Assembly: GCA_039602395.1 (NCBI GenBank)
Contig: JBCNJP010000006.1
Location: forward strand, 43,673,279-43,737,278
Origin: Deinandra increscens subsp. villosa
Taxonomy: Eukaryota > Streptophyta > Magnoliopsida > Asterales > Asteraceae
Reading direction: 5' to 3'
Length of the DNA: 64,000 nt
Part shown: positions 23,501 to 35,340 of the stretch, piece after piece
Position numbering within the stretch: position 1 is the stretch's first letter
Layout: the number at the start of each line of letters is the position of its first letter
Notes under the pieces: generated by a model
The model's input: the letters and a program-made list of their open reading frames with translations, nothing else
Databases searched by the model: none
Told to the model about the DNA's origin: nothing
Program-made: the position numbers and the translations under genes

Positions 23501-23665
23501 GACATAAAGGTACATTTTATTCGTGATTGCTATGATCGGGAGTTAATTCAGCTTCAAAAGGTAAGCTCCGATCAGAATGTTTCGGACATTTTTACAAAAC
23601 CCCTTCCTCGTCCAAATTTTGAATCATGTGTTGAAGGCCTAAAGATGATTGCCTTCGAGGAATGA
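20579..23665 (+). pseudogene. pol of element A: integrase, reverse transcriptase, RNase H (one stop)
   Basis: One frame runs from 20579 to TGA 23663-23665, interrupted only by TGA at 21128-21130 (DDYS*FTW, probably an arginine CGA changed to TGA). Order: the GAG-pre-integrase zinc region (HRRLGH...CVAC, about 20860-20970); integrase core with D at 21053 (HMDLFGP), D at 21242 (SDNGTEF) and E at 21350 (NGVAERRNRT); reverse transcriptase (RWLYKNKKDD, MDVKTAFLYAE, YVDDIIYGS at 22718); and RNase H (FTDNDYGGS, ...AEAEYV, CDNAAA). The usual FTDADW of RNase H reads FTDNDY. Integrase before RT places it in Ty1/copia. It would copy and insert the element if intact. Confidence 0.95.
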
Positions 23666-24739
23666 TCTGATCATTTTGTTTTGTACAAAGTCTTTGTTAA
23701 TTAATTTAAAAAATAAAAAATAAAAATAAAATTTTTTTTGAAAAATGACTGAAAAAAAAACTGAGTCTTATTTCAAAAGTCTCACAAAAACAGAGGAAGA
23801 AATGGTGCTGGTTGAACTAAAAAGTTTTTATGATGTCTTTTGATAGGACGTGCAAAAATGTTCAAAGACAGTCGGAGACTGACACGTGTAAGGCTGATGT
23901 GAAAGACTGCTCAAAGATGATATGTCGGTAAGCTCAACCAAAACTATGACCATCTATGTAAGTGCAGTGATCTTAAACTCTATAAATGTTTAGTTTCCCA
24001 TCCTAGTCTACATGGTTTAAAAAACTGAGTCCTGACAAAAATGAGTTGAGAGTGGTATTTACCTAGTATTCACTCTCTCACACGCCATGCTTATACTGTA
24101 AATGCCAACATCACAGGAAAGAAAAAGAAAAAGAATTCAAAAAAATGAAAAATTGTGAAAAACAAATAAAAGAAAAAGAAAATAAAATTATTCTGTTGGT
24201 CTTCTCTGCGTGCTTATGCGGCCGACCTGATCACCAACTGATAAGTTATGAAAATAGAAATAAGTGGTAGTCAAAGCAGTGTTGCATGGTTCCTCAAGTT
24301 GGGGGTTTGTGAATCCTCAATAAACTCTGAGGTTGGGTAGGTTTTGCTATGAAAAATTGGGTGTGGGGACAGTTAAACATATCGGTAAAATTGTATCATA
24401 TTTAAGCACTTAACTGGATGTGAGTTTCTGTGTTCAAATCACCTGGCAATTGTCTAGAGCGTCAAGTAACGGAAGCTGAAAAGGGTTCCTCAGTCAAAGA
24501 CTCGTCTGATATTATCAATGAAAATTATCAGCACCAGGCAAGTAAATATTTAAATTTCCACGGTATGTGTGTAAATATTTCTTTTTGAGGTTTTTTATCT
24601 GTTTAAATTTTTAAAATTTTTAAAATTTATGATCATGATCAGATAGAGGGGAAGTTTTGTAAATTCTCAAAGGTCAAAATTATCAAGTTTTATGAGAATT
24701 ATCGTTTTTTTTTTTAAAAAAAAAGTTTGGGGTGAACTT
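23666..24739 (+). other. Non-coding segment after pol of element A
   Basis: About 1.1 kb of AT-rich sequence with no motif-bearing frame. It contains A-rich tracts (23700-23760, 24120-24190), a GAGACTGACACGTG stretch near 23876, and the hairpin module described separately at 24195-24238. Confidence 0.6.
24195..24238 (+). ncRNA. Hairpin module of element A (predicted RNA structure)
   Basis: Arms GTTGGT and ACCAAC enclose CTTCTCTGCGTG...GCCGACCTGAT, the same core as the modules of B, C and D, but with different complementary arms. Element A otherwise has unrelated LTRs and leader, so the core is retained across families. Confidence 0.5.
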
Positions 24740-25708
24740 TGAATGTTTGTGAAAATTGAGGGGCCATTGTGTAACATTTTTTTAATCAAAACCCCCTTTT
24801 CCGGTTCTTGTTTCACATTTACGATCCACTCATCTCTCTCCCTCGTTTACGACTCCGCCAACAAAAACCCTAACTCCGCCGTCTCCTCGCCGGAAAACCA
24901 TCTGCACCCATCTCCGACCACCACTGTGCAATCCGAACTCATTTTCTCTCTCGCAATCTGTTTCCGACCAAGTCAATCGTTTCTATTTTCTGTAATCTCG
25001 TGGTTTCACCATCGATTCACAGCTTTTAGTGTTTGAGCCCTAAATCGCGTTTGTTCGAAGTTCGTTGTGTTCGAGTCGATTTCGAGCAATTTTGAAATCG
25101 AATTTGTGCTAGGAACTGTTTAAAGGTAGTGATTGACATATATATTGCTTGATTTATGAGGTTTAACGGGTTAACGAGTTTATTTGCAGGTTTGTTAATG
25201 GTGGAATTGACGTTTACGATAATCTCGTGAAGAAGACGACTGTTGGGGCGTTTACGATCATCGTTTACGACTCCGGTGTTCCCGATGGGTGTTTACGATT
25301 CTAGCTAACGACAAAAAGTGTTTACGATCGGGCTTAGGATATTTTAGGGTGTTCACGATTGGGTTATGAGATTACGATTGGACCATTTTTGAACCTTGTC
25401 GTGAACCCATTTTGCAAATCGTAAACACAGTTTTTGGATCGTAAACACATATTTTGAATCGTAATCAGATGATAAAAATATTTTTTTTCTTTTTCAATCT
25501 TTTAATTTTTTAAAAAAATCTCATCAAAACTTATTAAGTGTAAGTTAAAATTAAATATGTTTGTCAATTTTATGTGTTTAAATCAAATATTTGCCCTAAA
25601 AGTTTAAATTAAAATTTTGTGAACTTCAAAAGTAAAATTTGATCTTCAATTGAACTTCTTTAAGGGTTAATAAACTTAATTGCACTTTAACAAACAAGTC
25701 TGATACAT
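24740..25708 (+). promoter_or_regulatory. Leader-like region before the third ORF of element A, with GTTTACGA array
   Basis: This region looks like a plant gene 5' end: a pyrimidine-rich stretch with AACCCTAACTCCGCC (about 24867-24881), then a possible intron (AAAG|GTAGTG at about 25124 to TTTGCAG|GTTTG at about 25191). It carries about ten GTTTACGA-type motifs in both orientations (24817-25455), matching the array of the 5' leader. The third ORF's start region follows a TTGTCTTTCTCAG acceptor-like tract. It may be an internal promoter or a spliced leader; nothing in the sequence proves transcription. Confidence 0.4.
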
Positions 25709-28108
25709 ATGTCTTGTCTTTCTCAGATGGCAGACGAGATGCTCGACGAAGAGATTAAGTTTGAACTAGATCATTGCATTCCTGCATATCTTGAAGACCC
25801 ACCGGAGAAGCACATGCCTTTATTTTATTCTCTGGTGGCAGGGATGAATGTTTGCAAAATCAACCATGCGCTGAGGACAAGTGTGCTGATTGACGAGCAA
25901 CTTGTGAGAGAGTTCTGGGGGACAGCTAGAGCCAGTGCAGACAAGACACAGATCTCTGCTACTATTCAGAACAGGCCGCTTGTAATTCTGGAGGAAGATA
26001 TAAGGAAAGGGCTAAACATCAATGATCGTGCTATCGATCCGATTGAATATTCAAAGGAAGTTGTTTTGGCGGGTGCTCAATCCATGGGTTATGAAGGAAA
26101 ATTCCCGCCTATCTTTAAAAAGCTGTTGCCGCATTACTGGAGATGCCTGGCACATTACATGCAGAAATCTTTTTCTGGGCAAAAGAACAAGCTTCGATCA
26201 GCTCAACAAGCTACATGGAACTGCATTCGTCGCATTAGCCTTGGATTGGAACTTTAACTTCTCCAAGATGATGTTACTTGACTGGATAGGCAATGCGGAC
26301 CTGAGCGCACGTGAACAGTTCCTGATGACACCTAGGTTTGTTCAAATGGTGGTCATGGAAAAGTACCCAATGATAGAAGAGAGAATAGAGAAGCTGGATA
26401 TAAAGGTTATGGATTGTAGAGTATTTGGTCTTCAGACTCAAGATAGAAGGGGCATAAATAGCTTTGTAGAGTAAAGAGGGGTGCATTTCCCGAGGTAGCC
26501 AGAGAGCAAGAAGTTGAAGAACCTGAGCATGCAGCCGATGTGCCAATTGTTAATGCAAGTGTGGCAGAAGATCAAGACATAACAACAACTCCAGCTGTGA
26601 ATGTGATGGAAGAATCTGAGGTGATCCCGTCTGATGAAGAAAATGTCATGGATGATATTTTTGCTGATCAAGATGATGACATATATGGGGATTTGGGACC
26701 CATCAGTCACAAGAGATCGAGGGATGACATGCTCATGTCTTCGAGCAGCGATGCAACCCCTCCCGAGCTGAGTCTGAATATGGAGGATGTACTTGAAGAA
26801 CCCATCCCTGCTCGTGAACCATCTCCAAGGAAGAAGACTGATCCAAGAAGCATAAGGTTCAAATTTACAAAGACTAGCTCAAGTCTGATGCTGATTCAAC
26901 CAACTGGTGAAAGTTCTCAGAATATAACGGGTGAAGAAGAAAACCCTGCACAAACTGCTGAAGTTCAACCTGCCCAAGTACAGACTGAAGGTCCTCTTCT
27001 GACCGAACGTAGCCCTGTTCGGGAAGAAAGGCAATTTCTGGAAGTTGACAACACTTTTGTTGTACCCAGTCCAGTGAGAGTGAGCGTCTCAACTGTGACG
27101 AGCCTGCCACCGACCATGCCTAGCTTTCGTCCATTCCAAGCTGCTGAGCTCCCAATCGAAATGAGGATAAGCGCTGATTCTCATATTAACTTTCTGATGT
27201 CTCAGAACAGAGTCAGAGAGAATGAGATAAAAGCTCTCCAGGCTGAAAACAGAAGATTACAAGAGAAGGAGGTGGCAGACAAGAACAGAATGAAGTATCT
27301 TTATGAGGCCCTGATGGACTTGAAGAAGAAATTTACTAGTTTAAAGAGTGTTGTGGAGTCCAACGCTTCAGGTGCCGCAACTCAAAGTTCATCTCAAGGA
27401 GTGCAAGGTGCAGAAACTATGAATGTAGATGATGGAGATGACAGTATTGAAATGTCTGACTATGCCCGAAGTGGAAGGGTCATCTCCAAAGCACCTGAAG
27501 GCCATGACAATTGGTTTAAGGAATTCTTCCAAGGACCAGCCCCCACTTAATACACCCTCGATGTTGGTGAAAGCTCAATAGACAAAAGAGGGAGTCGTGA
27601 ACCCTTCCTGTGCTGGCACTACGACACTGAGAAGAAGCTGTTTGTCGTAATCCGTGACGGCTACAGTCCAGTGGAATATTATAGAACACGTGCACAATTC
27701 TATTCCTGGACTGAGCCCGAGATTAGAAGCCTGCTAAGAGCTCCGTACATCAACAGATGGAATAGCGCTGACGGAGATCTTATTCGAAACAATTTGATGA
27801 GCCAACTAGAAAACAACTTTGTAAACTTCGAGCTGAAGCAGGTGAGATGGGTGGAGACTGGAACTGACACAGTTACTGGAGAACCAATTGGAGAAGCAAG
27901 GAGACCACCCACCAAGCACACAAGGGTTATCAATATGTTGGATGAGATCGAAGATGGAACCTTAGTCAAAAACTTTGACTGGTGGTGTTATGATCCGACG
28001 ACTCAGAGGTGGTGGTTCTCTGCAAGGAATGAGGCAGTTTCGTTTCTACGATCCGGTTGATTTGCTAAGATTTGGTGAAAAGGATATCAAGCTCCTCGCC
28101 TCATAACC
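25709..28108 (+). pseudogene. Third (env-like position) ORF of element A, broken
   Basis: ATG 25709 or, after an acceptor-like CAG, ATG 25727 (MADEMLDEEI) starts a protein of about 800 residues. Parts in order: an N-terminal globular region (FYSLVAGMNVCKINHALRTS, then FNFSKMMLLDWIG, FLMTPRFVQ); an acidic low-complexity middle; a helical stretch with ALQAENRRLQ (about 27220-27350), probably coiled coil; and a C-terminal region (FLCWHYDTEKKLFVVIRDG, YYRTRAQFYSW, WWCYDPTTQRWW). The frame shifts near 26215, returns near 26475, has TAA at 27548-27550, and shifts again near 28040. No signal peptide or clear membrane segment is seen, so only the position is env-like. The family looks familiar from Asteraceae copia elements, but I cannot name a function. 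Confidence 0.6.
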
Positions 28109-28267
28109 TATTCTCGGAGATGAGAATGATATGGAAAACGCTATAAGGGTGGGGATCTTCCATGGTACAGCTAACCGGATTGTGGAGAATGGATGGTGGT
28201 CGAACAACGTTCAGAATACTTTCAGATTCGATCTGCTGCTGCCGTAAGTGGTCTAATGATTCATGCC

Positions 28268-28278
28268 TAGGGGAAGAT
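28268..28278 (+). promoter_or_regulatory. Polypurine tract of element A
   Basis: TAGGGGAAGAT directly before the 3' LTR. Confidence 0.8.
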
Positions 28279-28688
28279 TCTTGGGCTATATTTATTTGAG
28301 GCATGAACATTAGTTTTGGGCTAGCTTGTTATTAGTTTTGGGCTTAATTAGTTAATGTTTTGGGCCATGTGGGCCAATTTTCTTTAGTTTATGATTGGGC
28401 TTATTGTGTTTACTATTGGACTAGGGTTTGTAAGAAGGCACTATATAAGCCTTTCATGTTTATGATTAATGCAAGCTTTGGAAAACATATTTACGATTTC
28501 TTCTTATCATTTGGTGATTCCGATCGGTTCTTCATTGCTTCAAGATAGTAGGTTTCTTCATTCAAGATTTGATCTTTCTCTTAGATCAAGTCTCTTCTTC
28601 TACTATTCTTCTTGAATCGATCACATACGAGGTTTCCGCACTCGTTTGTGATTAGATATCGTGTGTTTGCTTAGATTTCAGACCTACA
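28279..28688 (+). repeat. 3' LTR of element A
   Basis: 410 bp, four substitutions from 7332-7741. One of them turns the conserved terminal TG into TC (28279-28280). Followed by target copy ATATC at 28689-28693. Confidence 0.93.
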
Positions 28689-28693
28689 ATATC

Positions 28694-29189
28694 ACATCTC
28701 AATACTTTCTAATTACCGAGCCTACCAAGCACATCAAACAATGATCTTATGGCTTTTTCATCTACTCTATCCATTAGTCAGATATGTAAGCCAATGTACC
28801 ATCATTTCCCAATGATCAATTTCTCAAAATTTTATATATTTTGCATGTATTCACCTTCACCAGATTTTGCATTTCTCCCCATAACATGCTTTTAGCTTTT
28901 TCTCCCCCTTAAAATGAAAAAACTCTATTTTTGGATATTTCTTTTTAACCAAACAAAACACTATTTTTGGCTTTTTCAATTTTCTCCCCCTTAAACTATA
29001 AAACGAAATGTAAAGAAAGAAAATTGATCAATCGACACGGATACCTGTCTGTGTAAGTTTTCAGAAGAACTTTCAGGTTAGCAAGATGAATCATGAAATT
29101 TAACTTAAAATAAGCAGAATACTCCTCCATCAACAACTTTTCAATCATCGATAGGTCTTCTAGAAGTACATGCACACTGGTCAAACACA
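28694..29189 (-). other. 3' non-coding region of element B, gag-proximal part
   Basis: Resumes B's 3' region after element A. On the minus strand it matches the corresponding parts of C (42530-42990) and D (49780-50170): AAAAATAGxGTTTT and AAGGGGGAGAAAATTGAAAA repeats, then GGGAAATGATGGTACATTGGC. It has no gene. Confidence 0.65.
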
Positions 29190-29753
29190 TTAGATCTTAA
29201 ATGACCTGAAGCGGATCACTTTTGGTCGAACAGTGTCCTGGTTTTGCTTTGAACCACTTTAGGTTTCCATTGTAGTTGTTGTTTTGCTAAATCATTTTTT
29301 GATGAATCAATCACAGGTGACTGTGACGAACAACCTACATTTTGAATCTTTGAAAATATTGGAACAAATCTTTCTTTCTTTTTGTAAAATTTAGGTTGAA
29401 ATTCATCAAAAACTCTGCCATGTTCATCAATATACTTTGATTTGACAGTTTTACCAAAAACGGGAACCTTTCCTCTCGTTTGAGTAGAAGCAGCAGGAAC
29501 CGAACAATCTTTTGCCATATGCCCTTTTTGGCGACAAATATAAACGATTGTTTATGTTTTTCCTTTTTGGAGCCTGCAAAGCTTCACAAACATTATTAAC
29601 TCCAAAATGATCATAGAAAAAATCATATACCTGATGCCGATGATCATGAACCCATTTAGAATTCGGGCTCTTTGGATTAGAATTTGAACCTCCAGAATAA
29701 AATTTTGCATTTTGATTCTTCTTTTTCATTTGAGCCACCTATTTCACAAACAC
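29190..29753 (-). pseudogene. gag of element B, C-terminal part (second knuckle damaged)
   Basis: The minus strand encodes NAKFYSGGSNSNPKSPNSKW, aligning with NADYYSGG...in D, then a second knuckle in which the first cysteine is lost (YICRQKGHMAKDC), the KYIDEHGRVFDEFQPKFY segment shared with D's KYVDLNGHIFDEPQPSMY, and a LQWKPKV tail. Frames shift at least twice. The stop corresponding to D's and C's is TAA at about 29192-29190. The CACTA transposon separates this part from the rest. Confidence 0.7.
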
Positions 29754-31184
29754 CACTACAAAAAAAATGCCATTTAGTGGCACAAATTTTTAGTGGCATT
29801 TAGCTTTTGTGCCACTAATAAAGGGTTTTAGTATAGTTTTAGTGGCATTTAGATTTTATACCATTAATATATGTTTTAGTGGCATTTTAAATATGCCACA
29901 CTATCTAACATATCCTTTTGTGGCTTTTAAAATGTATATTGTTCGATCTATTTATTTTATTTGCTTTACATCATTGACGCTAATTTATTTATCTAAATGT
30001 TAACTTAGTGGCAAAATGAAAATCCTTAAGACCGCCAAAAATTTTAACCTCTTCGATTTCTCCCGAAAATTTCAAAATCCCTCCAAAACAAAATTGAGTT
30101 CTGAACCAAAATCCTCAAAATACCTAAAAAGGTAAAAAATGATATGCGATCTCTTATTCAAAATCCCTCCAAGACCGGAAGTAATTTCTAGAACCAAAAT
30201 CCTCAAAAGAATCGAGTCTGCGATTTCTGTTATTCGAGAGACGAAACTTCATCAGGTAAGCACATCCGATTTCTTTCTTTTCACAAACCCTAGTTCTTCT
30301 TCTCTTTATGCGATTTGAAGAGTATGAATTGACTAGGGCTGTCGATTTCTCCATTTATAGGTTTTACGTCTATGGTATGAATAGACTAGGGCTTCGATTA
30401 ACCAGGTTTTTTAATCATATTTTATACATTCTGGTGCTTGATGTTTGCTCAACGAATTGAGATTTCAGTAAACCTTCGGACAATCCAAATGAACTTTCCT
30501 CTAAACTTGACAATGTAGACGAAACTTTATTAAATATTGATCAAACTTTATTTATGAGAATTGGATTTAAAAAGGATAGTATTAACATGTGAAGATTGTT
30601 TATACGTGCTAAAAATGAAACGGCGGCAATGAGACATCATGATTCTAACTATTTGAGAGATGAGTAAGTAGTGTTTGGATCTAATTGACATCGGATGAAT
30701 ATAATCAGATACTCAACTGTAATAAAATGGTGTGTAGATCAAGATTAGTTTGAATGCTTACATTGTTTGACATTCTGTGGGAAAATAGGAGGCTTATAAA
30801 ATGAGAGTAAAAGTCTCTTAAAATTAGATTTAAACAATGGGGTTAGAACTTAGTGAATTTTTGTGATATGTGTCAAACCTTCATTGCATGGTGTTTGATT
30901 AATTCATTTATTTTCAATTTCTTATAAGTAACATGTGTTCATTTTGCTAATATACGTTCTTCTTCAAGTCTGACTATACTTCGTTAATTATGTTTAAGGA
31001 TCCAACCTACTTGGCAATAGGATGGACAAAATAGGCTAGCTAGCATGTGTATAGAAGCCAATCTATAAACTCTTGTTGAGGAATGGACTCTTCATTTGTT
31101 AAGCCTCTTCATATTTATTCTTGAGATTTTAACATTTTGAATTTCTTTCAGATAGATTTTCCCCATCATTTAACATGGAAAAGT

Positions 31185-31204
31185 CCCCCCCCCCCCCCCC
31201 CCCC
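31185..31204. repeat. Poly-C run of 20 bases
   Basis: A homopolymer inside the CACTA element. Its length may be an assembly estimate. Confidence 0.9.
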
Positions 31205-32329
31205 ATTTAAGCTAGTGTTGAATGATGGATGAGCTTTTTATTGTCTTGGGAGAGGAATTCAAATGAGTTCCAGTTTGGTTTTACGAAGTTAATCAAATGA
31301 GTTCCATTTTTGTTTAGGAAGTTACTGAATGTTCTTTTTCCCATCTAACTTGAATATTGCATCATGTAACACCTTAAATTCCTTTCGATTAAAATAGTAA
31401 ACTAAGTTTTAAATGATGGGTCTTTGAAATTTTCTTTAGTAAGATATGATCTTTCACTTTACATATAGATTTGAAACCCAAGACTCTTTACAACATTGTC
31501 CGCATATGAATATGGATTTAACCATAGCTAACAAAACTTGACACAATTCATAACCATGATCATCAAAATAGGTATGTTCGATTCTTATTTAATGAAGCGG
31601 AGCTTCCTCACCCGTTTGCAACAAACTTTCTTGAAATATAGGCATACAACATTAGCCTAATGCTAAGTGAGAATACTCAATTCTCCTTTAAGCAATTATA
31701 GAACAACGACGTACTCGCTGATATATATTTAGTTAGGCTAACACGACGTACTCATCAAGTCATAACTGTGCTTTTAGTAGACTGTGGCTGATATATATTT
31801 AGTTAGGACGCTATTCTTCTCATTTTATTTGTTCTCACTGCTCATCTGTTGACAGCTGTTATAGATTTGTTTATGGGTGTTATACATTGACGCCAAAGAG
31901 GTCAAATGGTGGTTTTAATCATGTCCTGTAGATGTGATCCGTCAGATCTAGACCATGAACGATCTTAGCCGTGTTAATTAGGGAGTTGTGCAACTGTATT
32001 GCACAATAGAAAACCAGCCAAAATTTACCAAAATTAATGTATTTATAATGCATAAACCTTTTAAATCATAATATTATTGGGCCCGTAGCAACAAGAGCTC
32101 ATGGAACAGGTAGACATTTTTGCAGGTTAACCCAATTAGGTTAAATCAATGGATCAAATAAATAGTTAGCTAAAAGTAGAGTGTGTAGAGCATGACGGGT
32201 TGAACGTCATCCAAAGACTGTTTGAAAATTTTGAGACTTACTGTAATAATACTGTTTTTATAAGTTCTAACCATAATTAACACACTAATAATATTGTTTG
32301 ACTTGACTAAAAACCAACAGTCACCGTGC

Positions 32330-32745
32330 GATAGCTCGAATCTTGGCCTGAAAGAAACTTTTGATATTGATAATTTTCCAAAGTTCAGAGATATATCTGA
32401 TGGTGGTCTGTCATTGGGAACTGAGACCGATGGTTCAGTGAGTAGCATCGTAGAGTTGACTCTTTTTTTTTAACCTGCAAAAGCACCTCTTGAGCACCAG
32501 CAGAAGTGAGTATCTTTTCTTATATTGTTCTTGCTAATTTCTTGATTATTTACTTCATGACCCTTTTTTCACACACCCACAGGGTGGAATGTTGCTGCCA
32601 AGTCCATTTGGCCATGCCGAGGTCCATTCATGGGTGCAAGTCCTTTTGGATTGAGCTTATTTGGTCTAGTCATTTTTGGATCAAACTCAATTGGTTCAAA
32701 TGGATGTCCTTTCATAGATACAAGTGTGCCTATAGTTCATGATAA
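32330..32745 (+). pseudogene. Exon-like fragments within the CACTA element, unidentified
   Basis: A plus-strand frame reads NLGLKETFDIDNFPKF and continues to about 32460. A donor-like AGAA|GTGAGT at about 32507 and an acceptor-like CACCCACAG at about 32581 bound an intron-like AT-rich stretch, followed by GGMLLPSPFGHA. I do not recognise the protein. The split, degenerate structure suggests a captured host gene piece. Confidence 0.3.
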
Positions 32746-33921
32746 CAAGCAATCCATGTCAAATAGTTTTGCAGGCCTAATTATTGAAGAACTTTAGTTT
32801 GATAATGAAAAGATGATCCTCAAGATGGGTAAGGTAAGAAAGATAATCCTAATATCAATGATAGGCCTGCAAGATAACCTTATTTTTAGCTGCATATGAT
32901 ATGATGGAGCTAAAGTTTAAAAAAAAATGTTTGAGTACAATATAGTAGTTTTATACATCAGTGTGTTGTACTTTAAGCTATATAAGCTGAATTGATAGTA
33001 TATGCATAGGGTTAAATTTATATTTATCTATTTTGCTTGGTAAACATAAAAAAGAACATGAAAAAGTCTTGCTATGTACACATAGGTTGAAGGCGATCTT
33101 ATTGCATCAGTCAAATGTATTTATGGCTCCTATTATATTTTATGCAATTGGAATGACTTGTATTGGAATTGCTTGTAGTCAATACTATAGAAGTTGAATG
33201 CAACGTTTTTTTGGTAGGAAGCAGAGAGATAATTCAGCCACTATTAGCTCTGGAGCATTCCCCTTGTATTCCAATTGTTCTCAAATCACCAACAGTTACT
33301 CATGGAATGGACACGTGACACGTCACACTATGACCTACATTGCTACTATAAGTTCTGATAATCTGATTCTATCTTTTGGTTAAATCAATAACTTATTTAT
33401 TTCTTTATTTGTTGTGTTTATAGGTTGTTAGTTTAGATCAGCCTTTGATTTTATGAGACTCGATAGTCGCTATTTGATAAATGTCCATATGAAGATCAAT
33501 ATTAGTAATTGGGCATTTTCTTTGTATTGCAATTGTCTCCATGTCACCAACAATCATTCTTTATTTTGATGCATCACACGGTTGGCTTATTTTATATCTT
33601 CCCTTGGTTTTCTCCAGTAACTTTGTAAAACTAATTTTTGTTTTGGTTCAAACATTGACTTGGTATTTTTCATGTGTATTTGCTGGTTGTTGGTTCACGA
33701 CACTCTTTGGCCCTATGTGTGTCAACTGTCACTAATCAGGTATGTCTTGCTTATCATTTTTGTTTTTGGGGATTTTGTAGTGTTTTTTTTTTAAATTTAT
33801 AAGGGGCATACATGTACTTTTAACTTGTTACTTTTTAACTATGTTGCAATACTATATGGATGTGCTTATGTTGTTGTAATCTTGTATCCAATTGAGTAGT
33901 TGGGAAGTCTCCATTTTACAG

Positions 33922-33988
33922 GGCATGTTGAGGGTTTGGAGAAATGATTATAGGTTGCCTCTTGTGTGGATCGACTTGGAAATGACAG
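33922..33988 (+). pseudogene. Captured exon of an oligoribonuclease-type gene
   Basis: After an acceptor-like TTTTACAG, the frame reads GMLRVWRNDYRLPLVWIDLEMTG and ends at a GC-type donor (ACAG|GCATGT). L-V-W-I-D-L-E-M-T-G is the hallmark first exonuclease motif of oligoribonuclease (DEDDh 3'-5' exonuclease that degrades very short RNAs, mitochondrial in plants), with D and E as catalytic metal ligands. No following exon is recognisable, so it is a single-exon capture inside the CACTA element. Confidence 0.6.
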
Positions 33989-35212
33989 GCATGTTCATTT
34001 TCTATTAACTTATGAACTATCCATCACTACACTATTGTTTTTGTTTCTCACACTATATGTAATTGTGGAAATTGAGTGACCGTGTTCCTTTTATCCACTA
34101 AACGTGATTAAAGCTTGGATAGTAGAAATAGACAAAACACGTAAACTGTTAAAATGTATGCCTCTTTTCATTAAAAATTAACCATTGTTTAAGTAAAAAC
34201 ATCTTTTCTAGTTAGATCTCATCCAAATAGGCTTAAAATGTATAAGTTACTACAAATTATTACGTTACTCGAAAGAACTGAAATTCATCTTATTGCCTAA
34301 CATCTAAGAGTATCACATTCTACATGTTTTAAAGCAGAAAATAAGCAAAACTTGAACATAATTAATTAGGTAGTTTGTTTGATCATCACAAGAACTTTGT
34401 TAAGGATAATGTCTATAACTGTAAGTTATTTTGTATTAAATGTTAAATATTTTGATTAAAAATTAACCATAAAAAAGAATGCAAAGAACAAAGAAACTAA
34501 TTTAGGTATGGGTTCGTAGAAAAGAAGAGTTGGAATCATTTTGCCAAATGCAATCAGCTGAGCTCATATGTGCATCTAACATTTTAGTTTATAACTTAAT
34601 TCCACGTATATGCATTAGCCACTAAGAAATTACTGATATGTGCACACAATGCATCGTCTATAAATACTCTTCGTTATGCAACTATAGCCATTTATTCGAA
34701 TAGGAACCATATGCAAGTTTTGAGTACTAGGATAAGAAATCTTACACCAGCCCTTGTTGACCAATGGAGACAGACTGATACAAACAATGGGCCAAAAATT
34801 ATTGTTTCTAAAAGTTGCAAACAAACAGGAAACTAGGGAACATTATGCGATTTATATAACAATAGTAGATTGCATTAAACTGTTGATCTCAATACATGTT
34901 ATAAATTCTTGGCAAATTTGTAGTGTTGTTACTTTTGTATTCATACACTCTTGGGAGTTTTTATCATTGTAGTTTTGTTACTTTTGTGTATACATATATA
35001 TAATAAGATGAATTTTGTTACTTCATAAGTTGTTCAACTCACCGATCAACCCGTTTGTTTTATCTCAAACAAATTTGTAAATGCTTATATAGTTATAAGA
35101 GTTGAATTTTATTTTGTACTAATGCTTTTTATATGGTTGATGATGGCAGTATCAATATAATGAGAAGCTTTGAAGCCATGTTTCTATGGTGGATGCTAAA
35201 GGATATATATGC

Positions 35213-35340
35213 TTGAATGTTTAAACTATTTGTGTAAACATTTAAAATTTGGAAGATGTTTGAATGTTTAAACTATTTGTGTAGACATTTAAAAATTGGA
35301 AGATGTTTGAATGTTTAAATTATTTGTGTAAATATTTTGC
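35213..35340. repeat. Short tandem repeat near the CACTA right end
   Basis: About 2.5 copies of a roughly 57-bp unit (TTTGAATGTTTAAACTATTTG...TTGGAAGATG). Confidence 0.75.

Larger units (their letters stand above)
7332..28688 (+). mobile_element. Element A: Sirevirus-like Ty1/copia retrotransposon with a downstream third ORF, split by element F
   Basis: It has 410-bp LTRs (7332-7741 and 28279-28688; 4 differences), a PBS at 7744-7756, a polypurine tract just before 28279, and a perfect target duplication ATATC (7327-7331 and 28689-28693). After removing nested element F the element is about 12.5 kb. The order is leader, gag with two zinc knuckles and a coiled coil, protease, integrase, reverse transcriptase, RNase H, a long non-coding segment, then a third ORF. 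Integrase before reverse transcriptase defines Ty1/copia; a long coiled-coil Gag and an extra ORF after pol are known features of the SIRE/Maximus (Sirevirus) lineage. Premature stops and frameshifts make this copy non-functional. Confidence 0.93.

Noticed and set aside
25709..28108. Third ORF of element A as a true envelope glycoprotein
   Set aside because: I see no signal peptide, no clear transmembrane segment and no cleavage site; only the position after pol is env-like.
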